A stretch of DNA of 21,292 nt, taken from the NCBI GenBank assembly GCA_032718475.1, contig JAUCBJ010003236.1, positions 1-21,292 of the forward strand, given 5' to 3'. This document shows, one piece after another, positions 1 through 8,784 of this stretch; the first letter of the stretch is position 1; each line of letters opens with the position of its first letter. The translations under genes and the position numbers were made by a program. The notes beneath the pieces are model-generated. The model was not told the DNA's origin. It saw only the letters and a list, made by a program, of their open reading frames with translations, and ran no database searches. The stretch comes from Nemertoderma westbladi (lineage: Eukaryota; Xenacoelomorpha; Nemertodermatida; Nemertodermatidae).

Positions 1-178
1 AGTAGAGTGTTCTCATGTCCACTCTGAGAGCACTTCACTGCGACCTGCACCTGGCAGCAAGGGTACAGGGCATGACCCAGCAGATGAGCTGCAACAGCCA
101 ATGGTGGGTCATGTGTGCCAGAGTAGATATGGGTGATGGGCCTCATATCTGACTCCATTGCGACACCCACCCTGTGGA

Positions 179-757
179 ATGGCAAACCAGGGTGTGGTAT
201 TTGCCCCGAGAGCTGACTCGGCAAAAAAGCACCCCCCAACCCCCACTATGGATTACATTAGCAATGCGGAGGTCCGGCCACTAGAGGCCAGTGGAATTAC
301 CGGACACAATCGGCCTCACAGGCGTCAGTTAACTCCTGACCGGCTGCCTATCTCACCCCCTACTGGAGAGAGAGCAGCCAACAATTCTTTGAGTTCCTTT
401 CCTGATGACCTTTCTGGCCCAAACCCTGGGTCACGAGGGAGGCCAGATTGTGATGGGGAGAGGGATTCTGGAGTTGGAGGCTACTCTCATGTTCCACCCC
501 GACCAACAAAGCCATTGGTGAATCTGAGGCAAGTCACTAGACTAGCCTCAGTAAACACCCTAACACTCGGGTCCCCAATGCGACAAGGTGAGCTGACTGC
601 CTTGGCAGATAAGCTTTCTCTTAGTGCAGTGGGTGTTCAAGAGCACCGAATGCAGACTGGACAGACTGATGAGGTTCTGATTAAGGACATGGGGGCGGTT
701 GGCGACTCGCCCTCGCTTCAGCAGATGATAGTGGCAATGGTGGAATTGGTCTATTGA
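179..757 (+). pseudogene. LINE ORF fragment: leader and start of EEP endonuclease
   Basis: This is the N-terminal part of the EEP/RT polyprotein. Two in-frame ATGs (179 and 248) could start it; nothing decides between them. About 110 residues rich in Pro, Ser, Arg and Gly precede the start of the endonuclease, where RLASVNTLTLG and GVQEHRMQTG show the Asn and the Glu (Q-E-x-R) positions of the EEP fold. After about position 690 the reading no longer resembles the family, and the expected continuation (S-G-N-G-G-I-G-L-L) appears in another frame from about 728. A frameshift between about 690 and 728 therefore breaks the gene before it stops at 757. Confidence 0.75.
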
Positions 758-2440
758 TGAATCCAACTGCACATGCAGCATTGGACAAAATAGACCAAAT
801 CTCTAACCGCATCATCCGTTGCCACTTCTCATGTTCTGGAAGACTGGCTAAGAAGTTTCCTAAGGTGGTTCTGATTGTGTGCTACTACTCTCCAACTAGT
901 GTTGCCCCTGTAGAGGAGGTGGAAAATTTCTACCACAATCTACAAGCAGCTACTGATGGAGTGGATCAGCATGCATTCTTAACATTCCTGGGAGACTTTA
1001 ATGCAAGTCTGCATCAATCACCTACATCGCCCTGGGTCTATAGCAATAGTGTTAACCGAAATTCTGTCCATCTTCAGGATTTTATCTCTGGAAATGGATT
1101 GTTTTCGGCTGGAACCCAGTTCAAGAAGCGAACTGGAAAGCTATGGACTCATAGTGGACCCAGTGGTCACAAGTCCCAGATAGACCATATTCTGTTTCGT
1201 AGGAAATACAGGAGCTCTATACAAGACTGTAATGCATTTACACTTCGACCCTTCTCCAGTGATCACCGCCTTATTGTGGCCAAGGTAAGACTTAGTCTGC
1301 GTGCTAGCAGAACAACAAAATCTGCCTTGCCGCGGCATGACTGGTCCTCTCTGTTGCAACAGCCAAGTGTGAGATCCAGCTTCACACTACAGCTGAGCAA
1401 CAGGTATGAGGCTCTTGCCTCTGAGGCGGCAGATCACTGTGAGGGCTATACTGCCTTTACAGAAGCAGTTAAGTTAGCACCTGCAGAAACAGTTCCTGTA
1501 TACCCTCGAAACAGGAAAAGGGCTCCCTGGACTGACAACAAAATTCAGAAGTGCCGAAATGACCTTCATAAGGCGCAGAAAGAGTCCCGACTCAAACAGA
1601 CTACAGCGGCCAAGAATGCAGTTAAGGCTAGATCCCTGAACAGGCAGTACTCTGTTAATCTACAGGAGCTAATAAACCAACAGGTTGATGCCATCAATGA
1701 TGCTGACGACAGCAGGCAATCATCCCAGGCATGGAAATCGATCAATTTGCTTACTGGGCGGAAAAGCCAACCAACCACCAAGGTTAAGGCTGAATCACCA
1801 GCCGATCGCCTCAATGGTTGGAAAGCCCACTTTGAAAAGCTCCTCAATAATGACAGGGTATTGCCTGATAACTTTATAGAACTAAAAGTGTCTGAGTCTG
1901 TACTCCCAGATATTCCCATTGGCGATATCTCCTTTGCAGAAGTGAAGGCTGCTACAAAGAGCATTAAGACCAATTGTGCCAGTGGAGTAGATGGTGTTCC
2001 CCCTGAGGTCTTTAAAATACCTGAGTGTTCAAAGCTCATCTATGCCATCATAGTAGACATGTACCGAACAACAAGAGTCCCACACGAAATGAAAACAAAT
2101 AAGTTGGTGCCAGTTCCCAAGAAGGGCAACCTAACACTCTATGGTTCTTTTCGGGGAATCTCATTGATCTCGATTGCTGCAAAGCTATACAATAGGATTC
2201 TATTAAATCGCATCAGGGATCCCATTGAGAGACTGCTCCGTGGAAATCAGAATGGGTTCCGTAAAGGTCGTGGGACCATGGAGCCCATTTTGGCACTTAG
2301 AAGGATAATTGAAGAATTATCAAAAAAGAAAGACAGGCATCTGGCTGTTATCTTTGTTGACTTCTTCAAGGCCTTTGATTCAGTCTCTCGCTCACGTATG
2401 TTCAGCATACTTTCATTATATGGGATTCTGATGAAATTAT
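728..2440 (+). pseudogene. LINE ORF fragment: EEP endonuclease core and RT fingers/palm start
   Basis: The second reading frame carries most of the polyprotein. EEP catalytic blocks are visible: GDFNA (991-1005), SQIDHIL (about 1180) and SSDH (about 1255-1266). A basic linker follows, then the reverse transcriptase, with LVPVPKKGN, SFRGISLISIAAKLYNRIL, GNQNGFRKGRGTMEPI and motif A in FVDFFKAFDSV (the aspartate codon is at 2359). Family similarity stops at LYGI near 2430. Beyond it the frame runs on to a stop at 2601 without RT-like sequence, while the RT continues in another frame. A second frameshift at about 2425-2435 is therefore inferred. The product would copy element RNA at a nicked target site if it were intact. 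Confidence 0.85.
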
Positions 2441-2936
2441 TGCAGCAATCAGATCAGTATACGATGGTTCGACAACATTTGTGTCTACTGTTGACGGTGA
2501 CACAGAACCATTTGAAGTGTTATGGGGCGTCCTCCAAGGAGACACACTTGCACCATTCTTGTTCATTATTGTGGTTGACTATGTTCTACGCATGTCCTTA
2601 GATCATCATAATGATGATGGGGTGATGATAACTCCACCTACTGGCTCCAGAAGTCGAGGAAATCCTGCCAAGTACCTAACTCATCTAGACTTTGCTGATG
2701 ACTTAGGAGTACTCTCAGAATCATTAGAGGGAGCCCAAAGGCTCCTCAGCTCATTAGAACATGCTGCTTCTAGTGTTGGTCTTTTTATTAACTCCAGAAA
2801 GACCACAATTTTGACAGTTAACTTTGAAAGTCCTCAGCAAGTCTCTGATCGGATGAGCATAAGCTCAAAGGATGGTATGCTTGAGCATGTGGACGACTTC
2901 TGTTACCTGGGATCATGGATCCGGAAGTCAGGCATA
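2434..2936 (+). pseudogene. LINE ORF fragment: RT palm with FADD motif, truncated
   Basis: This is the third frame of the same polyprotein. It has the RT motif B block GVLQGDTLAPFLF, motif C as FADD (codons 2691-2702, catalytic Asp pair intact), then SRKTTILTVNF and DDFCYLGSWIRKS. Related elements continue from YLGSW into a thumb and a C-terminal region, but here the sequence turns abruptly into 22-bp palindromic repeats at about 2937. The frame stays open to a stop at 2967-2969 only by chance, through that repeat. The cut is sharp, which suggests a deletion or an insertion at this point rather than slow decay. Confidence 0.82.
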
Positions 2937-3022
2937 GTGAGGCATAGTCTATGCCTCAGTGAGTCATAGTATATGCCTCAGTGAGGCATAGTCTATGCCT
3001 CACTGAGCCATAGTCTGTGTCA
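2937..3022. repeat. Four 22-bp tandem palindromic repeats
   Basis: Units start at 2937, 2959, 2981 and 3003; the last is 20 bp. Each unit is itself almost a perfect palindrome of the form TGAGGCATAG-T-CTATGCCTCA, so the block can form one hairpin per unit. Units 1 and 3 are identical, unit 2 differs by two bases and unit 4 is more diverged. The block sits exactly where the LINE reading frame is lost. Confidence 0.9.
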
Positions 3023-3074
3023 GGTCTTAAATGAGAGTCTTACAAATTCGAACGTCAACGAACAAATTCGAAGG

Positions 3075-3165
3075 TTACTGTTCCACCTTGGTGTAGTGGT
3101 TGCGTTGAATTCACATCTCCCGTATGTCATGGGTTCGATCCCTGCATGAACCAGGGCAGTTTTCG
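3075..3165 (+). mobile_element. tRNA-derived SINE (copy 1)
   Basis: A pol III A-box-like sequence (TGGTGTAGTGG, 3089-3099) and a B-box (GGTTCGATCCC, 3132-3142) are spaced as in a tRNA gene. The T-arm, anticodon stem and acceptor stem pair poorly, so this is a tRNA-like SINE head, not a working tRNA. The stretch from 3096 onward has a diverged relative on the minus strand at about 18971-19037 that shares the tail word CCAGGGCAGTTT, which supports a dispersed family. Confidence 0.75.
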
Positions 3166-3484
3166 TTTGGTTAGCAATAGGCCTATGAAATTCTGACTAT
3201 AATAAAGCTTTATAAAAAAACTAGTGATTTTTATCAAATATTATATTAAATACTATTTTGTATACTATTAAATACTGTTTTAATATTGAAACTGGCAATG
3301 AGTAGCTATTTCCTGATACAAATTATTTTAACATTGAAACTATGTTAAATCTTACTTTCACTCTAAATGAATATTATAATTGGAAAATATAAAAAAAAAA
3401 AAAAAACATTTACAATAATTATAACGCGACCCAACCAAGACAGAAGATTATTAATAGTTTCGAAAACAAATTTTTTGACTGTAA
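3166..3484. other. AT-rich spacer with A16 tract
   Basis: No gene is visible. The stretch is strongly AT-rich and holds a run of 16 A at 3391-3406. That run could be the tail of an older retroposon insertion or simple slippage. The reading frame of the next gene opens only at 3485, after an in-frame TAA at 3482-3484. Confidence 0.6.
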
Positions 3485-6400
3485 CTAACAATTACATCAA
3501 TATATTGGATTGCCTGTATATTTCGCCCACGGACGCCAGTGGCCAACTGTTTCTGTGGTGTATTGTATGGGATGTCACAAGGGCCTCAACGCTGCTGCCA
3601 GTGTGGCACCACCCCTGATGGTAGTTGCATAACAGGGCGGTGTGGTTGCCACAAACGTCGGCGTCCTTGTATCAGTTGCGCACAGTTTCTCACCGGAGGA
3701 TGCAGGAACGAGTTCACTTCCAACATTCACACATTTTCGCCGCTGTCGCAACCACCCATTCCGATAAACTTTTCCACCCCGCACAAGACGTTGGACACCA
3801 TGGAACGGACAGGTTCAAACAGCCAGCTTTCGTTTGACTCACTAAGCGAAACGTTGGTACCTCAGTCAGGAAACGGAGACAACGGCGCCAGCCAGTCTAC
3901 CATCAACCAAGACGGCCACATTCCGTCCACAGACCCTGTCCCCGACTGTCCTCGTCGCTCAGTGAAACCCACAGACGCCCCAACTGCCGGGGCAGCCGCC
4001 CAGGACACCACGACCTTTGGCAGTATGTGGGCATCAGCAATCGAGAACCAAACGAACCCCGACCCACAGGACTTAATGACTAGGGCCTACGGGGCCCCAT
4101 CGGTTGGAAAGGGAGCCGCCCCGGATCTCTTACTACACCAGTGGAGGCGCGCTACTCAGTTGATCGGGTCCAAATACCGTCTGCCTGGTGGTGCATTGGG
4201 GCGGGACTTTGTTGAGCTGCTGGCCTCAGAGGCAACAGCCTTCCAGTCTGCGTTGCAACACAATGTGGCAAATGCCCGCTCAGAGCGTTTACTACTCACG
4301 GACTCGCTTCTACTCCATCGCGACCCTAAAGTAACTAAGGTGGCCGACATCCGCCGTCTCCTCTCCCGAAGAATCGGTCTTTGGCGAGGCGGCCAAATGG
4401 AGGCCCTCCTCCAGGAGGCGGAGCGATGCTCTAAGAAGTTTGGTTCTGGCCATCGGGTCAGTCGTCAGCCGCCGGACAACGAGAAGGAACACACGATCCG
4501 TGTGTTTACGCGCCTTATGCTTGAGGGAAAAGTGCGAAGCGCTGTACGGTGGGTGACGGGCCGGGATTCTGGAGGCTTACTAGACCCCAGCGATGACGTG
4601 GAGGTTGGGGGAAACAAGGTCAATGTCCTGGACGTGCTCAGAAGTAAACACCCCTCAGCGGCGGCACCTCTGGTTGGTTCTCTACTGGATCCTGAAGATG
4701 AGCTACCGGTGCGAGTTGACGTCGACATAACGGCTGCCCATATAGAGTCGGCGGTCCGCCACCTCCACGGCGGGGCGGGACCTGCCGGTTCTGATTCCAC
4801 CCGCTGGCAGGATTTTCTGCTAAGTTACGGGGCCCACAGTGAACGCCTACGCGAGGGAATTGCAGGCATCACTCGCAATCTGGCGAACTCAGTAGTCCCG
4901 TGGGAGTCCACACGTGCCCTCATGTCTGGCCGGCTCATCGCCCTTGATAAGTGCCCTGGAGTGCGCCCAATTGGGATTGGCGAATGCCTCCGCCGGATCA
5001 TGGCACGAGCCATGGCGCAGACTACTGGCGACGACGTGACAACAACTTGCGGGGCTGAGCAGCTATCAGCCGGGACGTCCGCGGGAGTCGAGGCTGCCGT
5101 CCACACGATGGCCGACATCTTTGAGGAGCGGGCCGACGATGGTTGGGGGGTACTCCTGGTAGACGCCTCCAACGCTTTCAACTCACTGAATAGGGTGGCA
5201 GCGCTGTGGAACGCCCGCCGTTTATGGCCAAGGTGTTCCCTGTTCTTATTCAACTGTTACCGAGGATACAGTATATTGGTTGTGAGAGGAACTGATGCGA
5301 TATTATTCAGCGAGGAGGGAGCCACACAGGGGGACCCGCTCGCCATGCTGTTCTACGCAACAGGGGCCTTACCATTAGTCCGATGCCTGCGTTCCTCGAA
5401 GACGCGACAGAACTGGTTTGCGGACGACTCGGCTGGTGCTGGGAGACTCGTGGACGTCCTGGAGTGGTTCCTTCAGCTCAAAGCCAACGGCCCAGCACTT
5501 GGTTACAAGCCGGAACCATCCAAGAGCTACCTGGTAGTGGCGCCGGCTTTTATGGAGGAGGCCAAGCGGATCTTCACGGGCCACTCCATCAACGTGGTTA
5601 CAGGCCACCGCTTCCTCGGGGGTTTCCTGGGTGGAGTGTCTGACAGGAAGGCGTTCGTGGGGGCCAAGGTAGCTGCATGGGTCGACGCAGTAGACAAGCT
5701 GTCTGAGATGGCATCCGAACAGCCGCAGGCTGCGTTTGCGGCCATGGCCTGCTCCCTCCAGAGGGAGTGGGCCTACCTTCAGCGGGTCACACCAAACTGC
5801 AGCGACCAATTCCGAATCCTCGAGGAGGCCATAGCCCAGCGTTTTCTGCCTGCCCTACTCGGAGGCGAAATATCCTCTAACGAACGCCAGCTGTTCTCCT
5901 TGTCCCCCCGCATAGGAGGGATGGGCCTACGTGACCCGTTAGTGGAAGCTACTCCTTCCTACGACACATCCCGAGCCGGAACTCGGTCCCTCAGCCGGGC
6001 AATCATTGGGGTTGAAACCTTCTCCCTGGTAGATCACCTCGCTTGTCTTCAGGGGGCTCGCAAAGTGGGGCGTACACTACAGCTTGCACGGGAGGAGACC
6101 GGGTTCAAGGAGGCGATCGAAGACATGTCACAGACCCGACGACGCACAGTACAACGAGCTGTTGACTACCGTACCAGCGGCTGGATTTCCTGTCTCCCCC
6201 ATGCAGAGCATCACCTCGACCTTTCTCCTCGTGAGTTCCGTGATGCGGTGGCCATCCGCTATGGTCGGCCCCTCGCCTCGGTTCCGAGCCGGTGCGATGG
6301 GTGCGGGGCCCCCTTCGATCTTAACCACGGGTTAAATTGCAAGAAAGGAGGTCTCGTCATCCAGCGCCACAATGAGCTACGGGACGTTGTGGGCGACCTG

Positions 6401-7120
6401 GCGGCGGCAGCGTTCGGGCCCCGCAATGTTACTTGCGAGCCGGTCGTTCGGGAGCAGCAGGGGGTCGACGGAGCGTCTGGTCTTCGGTGTGACGTGGGCA
6501 TTCGGGGGGCGTTTAACCCGCAGACCCAGGCGTTGATCGACATCAGGTTGGTTAACCTTGACGCCGGGTCTTATGCGGGGCGCTCCCCGATGTCAGTCCT
6601 CGAGTCAGCCGAAGACGAGAAGAAGCGGCTCTACTCCGACGCAGTCTGGGCGCGGCGTGGCGACTTCTCGCCATACGTTGCCTCCTGCGACGGAGTGTTG
6701 GCCCCCCAAGCGGACAAGCTCCTCAGGACCATTGCCCAGAAGCTCCACCGGACGTGGGGGAGACCCTACAGCATGGTGATGGGGTGGGTCCGTACCCGGG
6801 TCCAGCTGGCTATCATACGCGGGGCTTCCCATTGCCTTAGAGGGTCGCGGACGAAATGGCGTAGCGGGCTCGGGCTGGACGACGGCGCAGGGATACCAGG
6901 TATATCTCGAATTTGATGAGGCAATGCGGAAGAAACCGAAGATATTGATTGGCGGTAGATAGAGACTTATTTGTGGAGATGGAGTTTATGCTATTGCAGT
7001 TGGTTACATTATGACGTTGTTGGTACGATCTACTTCTTTTATATTTATGATTAATCGTTTTACATTGATGACAATAATAATTTGTATAAATATTTATTGG
7101 GTTAAATAGAATAAATGGTC
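3485..7120 (+). mobile_element. RLE-type non-LTR retrotransposon, apparently full coding capacity
   Basis: The element is defined by one long ORF (3572-6916) and its flanks. Its GC content is clearly higher than that of the surrounding AT-rich DNA, as expected for a recent insertion. The 3' UTR probably runs to an AATAAA-like stretch at about 7110. No poly(A) tail or target-site duplication can be recognised, so both borders are approximate. Elements of the R2/NeSL/CRE/Hero assemblage, which carry a restriction-like endonuclease after the RT, often insert at specific sites. Which clade this one belongs to is not settled here. Confidence 0.75.
3572..6916 (+). CDS. Reverse transcriptase/restriction-like endonuclease polyprotein of a non-LTR retrotransposon
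   Basis: The ORF encodes 1114 residues without a break. The start is the first ATG (3572) of a frame open from 3485. Residues 8-44 form a cysteine cluster (Cys 8, 9, 11, 19, 24, 26, 33, 36, 44, with CGC and CISC) that looks like a metal-binding domain, somewhat like a CXC domain. The RT spans roughly 445-720: RPIGIGE (about 465), motif A VDASNAF with Asp531, motif B ATQGDP (Gln586), motif C FADD with Asp618/Asp619. A CCHC finger follows (C908, C911, H919, C923), then RHNELRD. The endonuclease motif is R-C-D974 plus D990-I-R. All expected catalytic residues are present. The protein would nick target DNA and prime reverse transcription from the nick. The clade is uncertain; R2/NeSL/CRE-like is inferred from domain order. 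Confidence 0.92.
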   Translation: MSQGPQRCCQCGTTPDGSCITGRCGCHKRRRPCISCAQFLTGGCRNEFTSNIHTFSPLSQPPIPINFSTPHKTLDTMERTGSNSQLSFDSLSETLVPQSGNGDNGASQSTINQDGHIPSTDPVPDCPRRSVKPTDAPTAGAAAQDTTTFGSMWASAIENQTNPDPQDLMTRAYGAPSVGKGAAPDLLLHQWRRATQLIGSKYRLPGGALGRDFVELLASEATAFQSALQHNVANARSERLLLTDSLLLHRDPKVTKVADIRRLLSRRIGLWRGGQMEALLQEAERCSKKFGSGHRVSRQPPDNEKEHTIRVFTRLMLEGKVRSAVRWVTGRDSGGLLDPSDDVEVGGNKVNVLDVLRSKHPSAAAPLVGSLLDPEDELPVRVDVDITAAHIESAVRHLHGGAGPAGSDSTRWQDFLLSYGAHSERLREGIAGITRNLANSVVPWESTRALMSGRLIALDKCPGVRPIGIGECLRRIMARAMAQTTGDDVTTTCGAEQLSAGTSAGVEAAVHTMADIFEERADDGWGVLLVDASNAFNSLNRVAALWNARRLWPRCSLFLFNCYRGYSILVVRGTDAILFSEEGATQGDPLAMLFYATGALPLVRCLRSSKTRQNWFADDSAGAGRLVDVLEWFLQLKANGPALGYKPEPSKSYLVVAPAFMEEAKRIFTGHSINVVTGHRFLGGFLGGVSDRKAFVGAKVAAWVDAVDKLSEMASEQPQAAFAAMACSLQREWAYLQRVTPNCSDQFRILEEAIAQRFLPALLGGEISSNERQLFSLSPRIGGMGLRDPLVEATPSYDTSRAGTRSLSRAIIGVETFSLVDHLACLQGARKVGRTLQLAREETGFKEAIEDMSQTRRRTVQRAVDYRTSGWISCLPHAEHHLDLSPREFRDAVAIRYGRPLASVPSRCDGCGAPFDLNHGLNCKKGGLVIQRHNELRDVVGDLAAAAFGPRNVTCEPVVREQQGVDGASGLRCDVGIRGAFNPQTQALIDIRLVNLDAGSYAGRSPMSVLESAEDEKKRLYSDAVWARRGDFSPYVASCDGVLAPQADKLLRTIAQKLHRTWGRPYSMVMGWVRTRVQLAIIRGASHCLRGSRTKWRSGLGLDDGAGIPGISRI

Positions 7121-7206
7121 TGTCATAGGCCTAACGTTGCAAAATGCAGTATTATTGTCTAGTAACCAATTCATGGCTACCGTATGGTTTTCACTTTGAA
7201 ACATTT

Positions 7207-7850
7207 CGCCCTCTAGCGGCAGACTGGGGAACTTCAGACTACTCTGTGACTCTGCAAAAGATATAGCCTATGCCGTAGTAGAAGCCGATTGGGGGGTCAA
7301 ATTAAGTAATAATATATCTAAATAAGCCTCAAACATCTTGCCTCATGGCTCGCCCCTTAGAATTCTTAAGCAATATGACTTCATTAGTTTTGCGGATTGT
7401 AAATAACAAAGCTAGAGAAGATGTTAATTTTTAAATAATATGCCCTCTAGCGGTAGACAGGGGAACTTCATACTACTCTATGGCTCCGCAAAAGATATGG
7501 CCTATGCCGTAGTAGATGCCGATTGGGGGGTCAAAATTAAGTAGTAATATATCTAAATAAGCCTCAAACACCTTGCCTCATGGCTCGCCCCTTAGAACCC
7601 TTAAGCAATATAACTTCATAGTTTTGCGGATTGTAAATAACAAAGCTAGAGAAGATGTTAACTTTCAAATAATACGCCCTCTAGCGGTAGACAGGGGAAC
7701 TTCAGCCTACTCTATGTCTCCGCAAAAGATATGGCCTATGCCGTAGTAGATGCCTACCGAGTTTAAACCTATTCGGAATGAAAATAGCAAAGTTAGAGAA
7801 GATGTTAATTTTCAGATCATACGCCCTCTAGCGGCAGACTATGGAACTGC
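7207..7850. repeat. 234-bp tandem satellite, 2 full units and 2 partial
   Basis: Units begin with the word (C/T)GCCCTCTAGCGG at 7207, 7441, 7675 and 7822, giving periods of 234, 234 and 147 bp. The third unit lacks about 87 bp in its middle, and the fourth is cut off after about 30 bp. Recurrent words include CCTATGCCGTAGTAGA and GCCTCATGGCTCGCC. The array starts about 90 bp after the probable end of the RLE retrotransposon. No coding potential is seen. Confidence 0.92.
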
Positions 7851-8129
7851 AGACGGCTGGATATAGGTAAGAGTAATTAGTAATCAGAGCTGTCACGGGG
7901 TGGGGCGGGGCGCTTGGATACAACTATTATTAATAAGCTGTTGCTTGGTTAAAGCTAATTGGGGGGTCAAAGGTCAACGATAAAGCTGTCTGGATATAGA
8001 TAAGAGTAATTAGTTACCAGTAAGGGAGCTGTATACCCTATGGCTAAGAAATCAATGTATAAAGTAAAATAAAATACAAATAATTAATTTAATTAAATAT
8101 AAATAAATAGGTATTAATAAATAAAAGAG
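7851..8129. repeat. Mixed repeat stretch with a 133-bp partial duplication
   Basis: The words CTGGATATAG(G/A)TAAGAG recur at 7857 and 7990, 133 bp apart, each followed by TAATTAGT. A copy of ATTGGGGGGTCAAA, a word from the upstream satellite, occurs near 7960, so this looks like decayed satellite edge. After 8040 the DNA is a low-complexity A/T stretch. No gene is seen. Confidence 0.6.
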
Positions 8130-8440
8130 CCGCGGTGTCACTTATGACACCCTTTGCTCCTCTCGGTGACAGTTGGACCACACTGATGACCCATTGTGTG
8201 TCAGGGCGCTAATCAGTCTGATTAATTAGGATAATCAATTAAACCCTAATTAGGAGTCGTAAGACACCTATTAGGGTTTAATTGTACTAATTAATTGATG
8301 CCACCTATCAATTAGGGTCTAATTAGCCTAATTGGGAGGTGTCACCCAGACAGTCTGGCGCCAATGACACCCATAGGGTGATAATTGGGTGTCATATGAC
8401 ACCCAATGGGTGTCAGTGTGGTCCAACTGTCACCGAGCCG
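8130..8440. mobile_element. Foldback element 1 (nested inverted repeats)
   Basis: Arms at 8162-8196 and 8404-8437 are inverted copies of each other (CTCGGTGACAGTTGGACCAC and its complement) with few mismatches. Inside, 8221-8254 pairs with 8264-8297 around a short loop, both carrying AACCCTAAT-type words. Near the outer edges there is a hairpin GGTGTCA-CTTA-TGACACC (8134-8151) and a perfect 24-bp palindrome with half ATTGGGTGTCAT (8384-8407). The word TGACACCC or its complement recurs several times. No coding sequence is present. A non-autonomous foldback or MITE is the simplest reading; the target-site duplication was not found. Confidence 0.75.
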
Positions 8441-8450
8441 TGCAAACCCC

Positions 8451-8627
8451 TACTACTAGCTGGACTGTCTGTCAGTCATTGTTCCAGTCTATCTGACGCA
8501 ATCAGCTCCTGGACTTCAAGACCTGTTAGACTATAGTAATTAATTACATCCCGGTCAGACGGAGTATAATTTTAAAATGGTATTTGAAAGATATTTTGAG
8601 GTTGGTAGGGTTGCACTTTTCCCTTAA
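8451..8627 (+). pseudogene. 5' fragment of ribosomal protein eL14 gene (promoter-proximal region plus first 14 codons)
   Basis: This stretch resembles the region just upstream of and at the start of the full eL14 ORF at 17241. A 20-bp word, GTCAGTCATTGTTCCAGTCT, is identical at 8471-8490 and 17162-17181, and AGACTATAGTA and TATAATTTTAAAATGGTATT are also shared. From the ATG at 8577 the peptide MVFERYFEVGRVAL matches the eL14 start with one change (Phe for Val at residue 7). Similarity then stops, and the frame ends at TAA 8625-8627. There is no splice donor at the break, so it is not a complete first exon. It lies between two foldback elements. Confidence 0.85.
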
Positions 8628-8784
8628 ATGTGAAACTTTAAATAGCCATTTAACTTTTAAGAAACTGCAAATAAATTTAAAGGGGGCACATAGTTAACAA
8701 AACGCTGAGTTAAGTGCCCAATTTGAGTTAAGTGAGTTTTGAGAAATCCGGCCCTAAGGCTAAGACAGAACTGCCAGACAGGCC
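8628..8784. other. Spacer without recognisable features
   Basis: The 157 bases between the eL14 fragment and foldback 2 show only a small repeat of TGAGTTAAGTG near 8706-8732 and no coding or RNA signal. Confidence 0.5.

Larger units (their letters stand above)
1..2936 (+). mobile_element. Degenerate EEP-type non-LTR retrotransposon (LINE), 5' part to RT palm
   Basis: The stretch holds, in order, a proline-rich leader, an exonuclease-endonuclease-phosphatase (EEP) domain and a reverse transcriptase, all on the plus strand but split over three frames. The element breaks off just after the RT palm, where a run of 22-bp palindromic repeats begins. The thumb, the C-terminal region and the 3' UTR are therefore missing. 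The EEP plus RT order without an RNase H is typical of LINEs often annotated as craniofacial development protein 2-like or RTE/Ingi-like ORFs. The exact clade cannot be fixed by eye. The 5' border lies outside or at the window edge. With two frameshifts and a truncated 3' end it should not be mobile. Confidence 0.88.

Noticed and set aside
1566-2039. 157-codon minus-strand frame opposite the first LINE
   Set aside because: It lies opposite clear EEP/RT coding sequence and has no motif of its own.
3075-3165. Functional tRNA gene
   Set aside because: A- and B-boxes are present, but the anticodon, T-arm and acceptor stems pair poorly and a second truncated copy exists; a SINE fits better.
4156-5809. 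Several minus-strand frames of 60-144 codons opposite the RLE polyprotein
   Set aside because: They are shadows in GC-rich coding sequence; the plus-strand frame has all catalytic motifs.
8577-8627. A complete small gene or the true first exon of an eL14 gene
   Set aside because: Similarity ends after 14 codons with no splice donor, and a stop follows two codons later.
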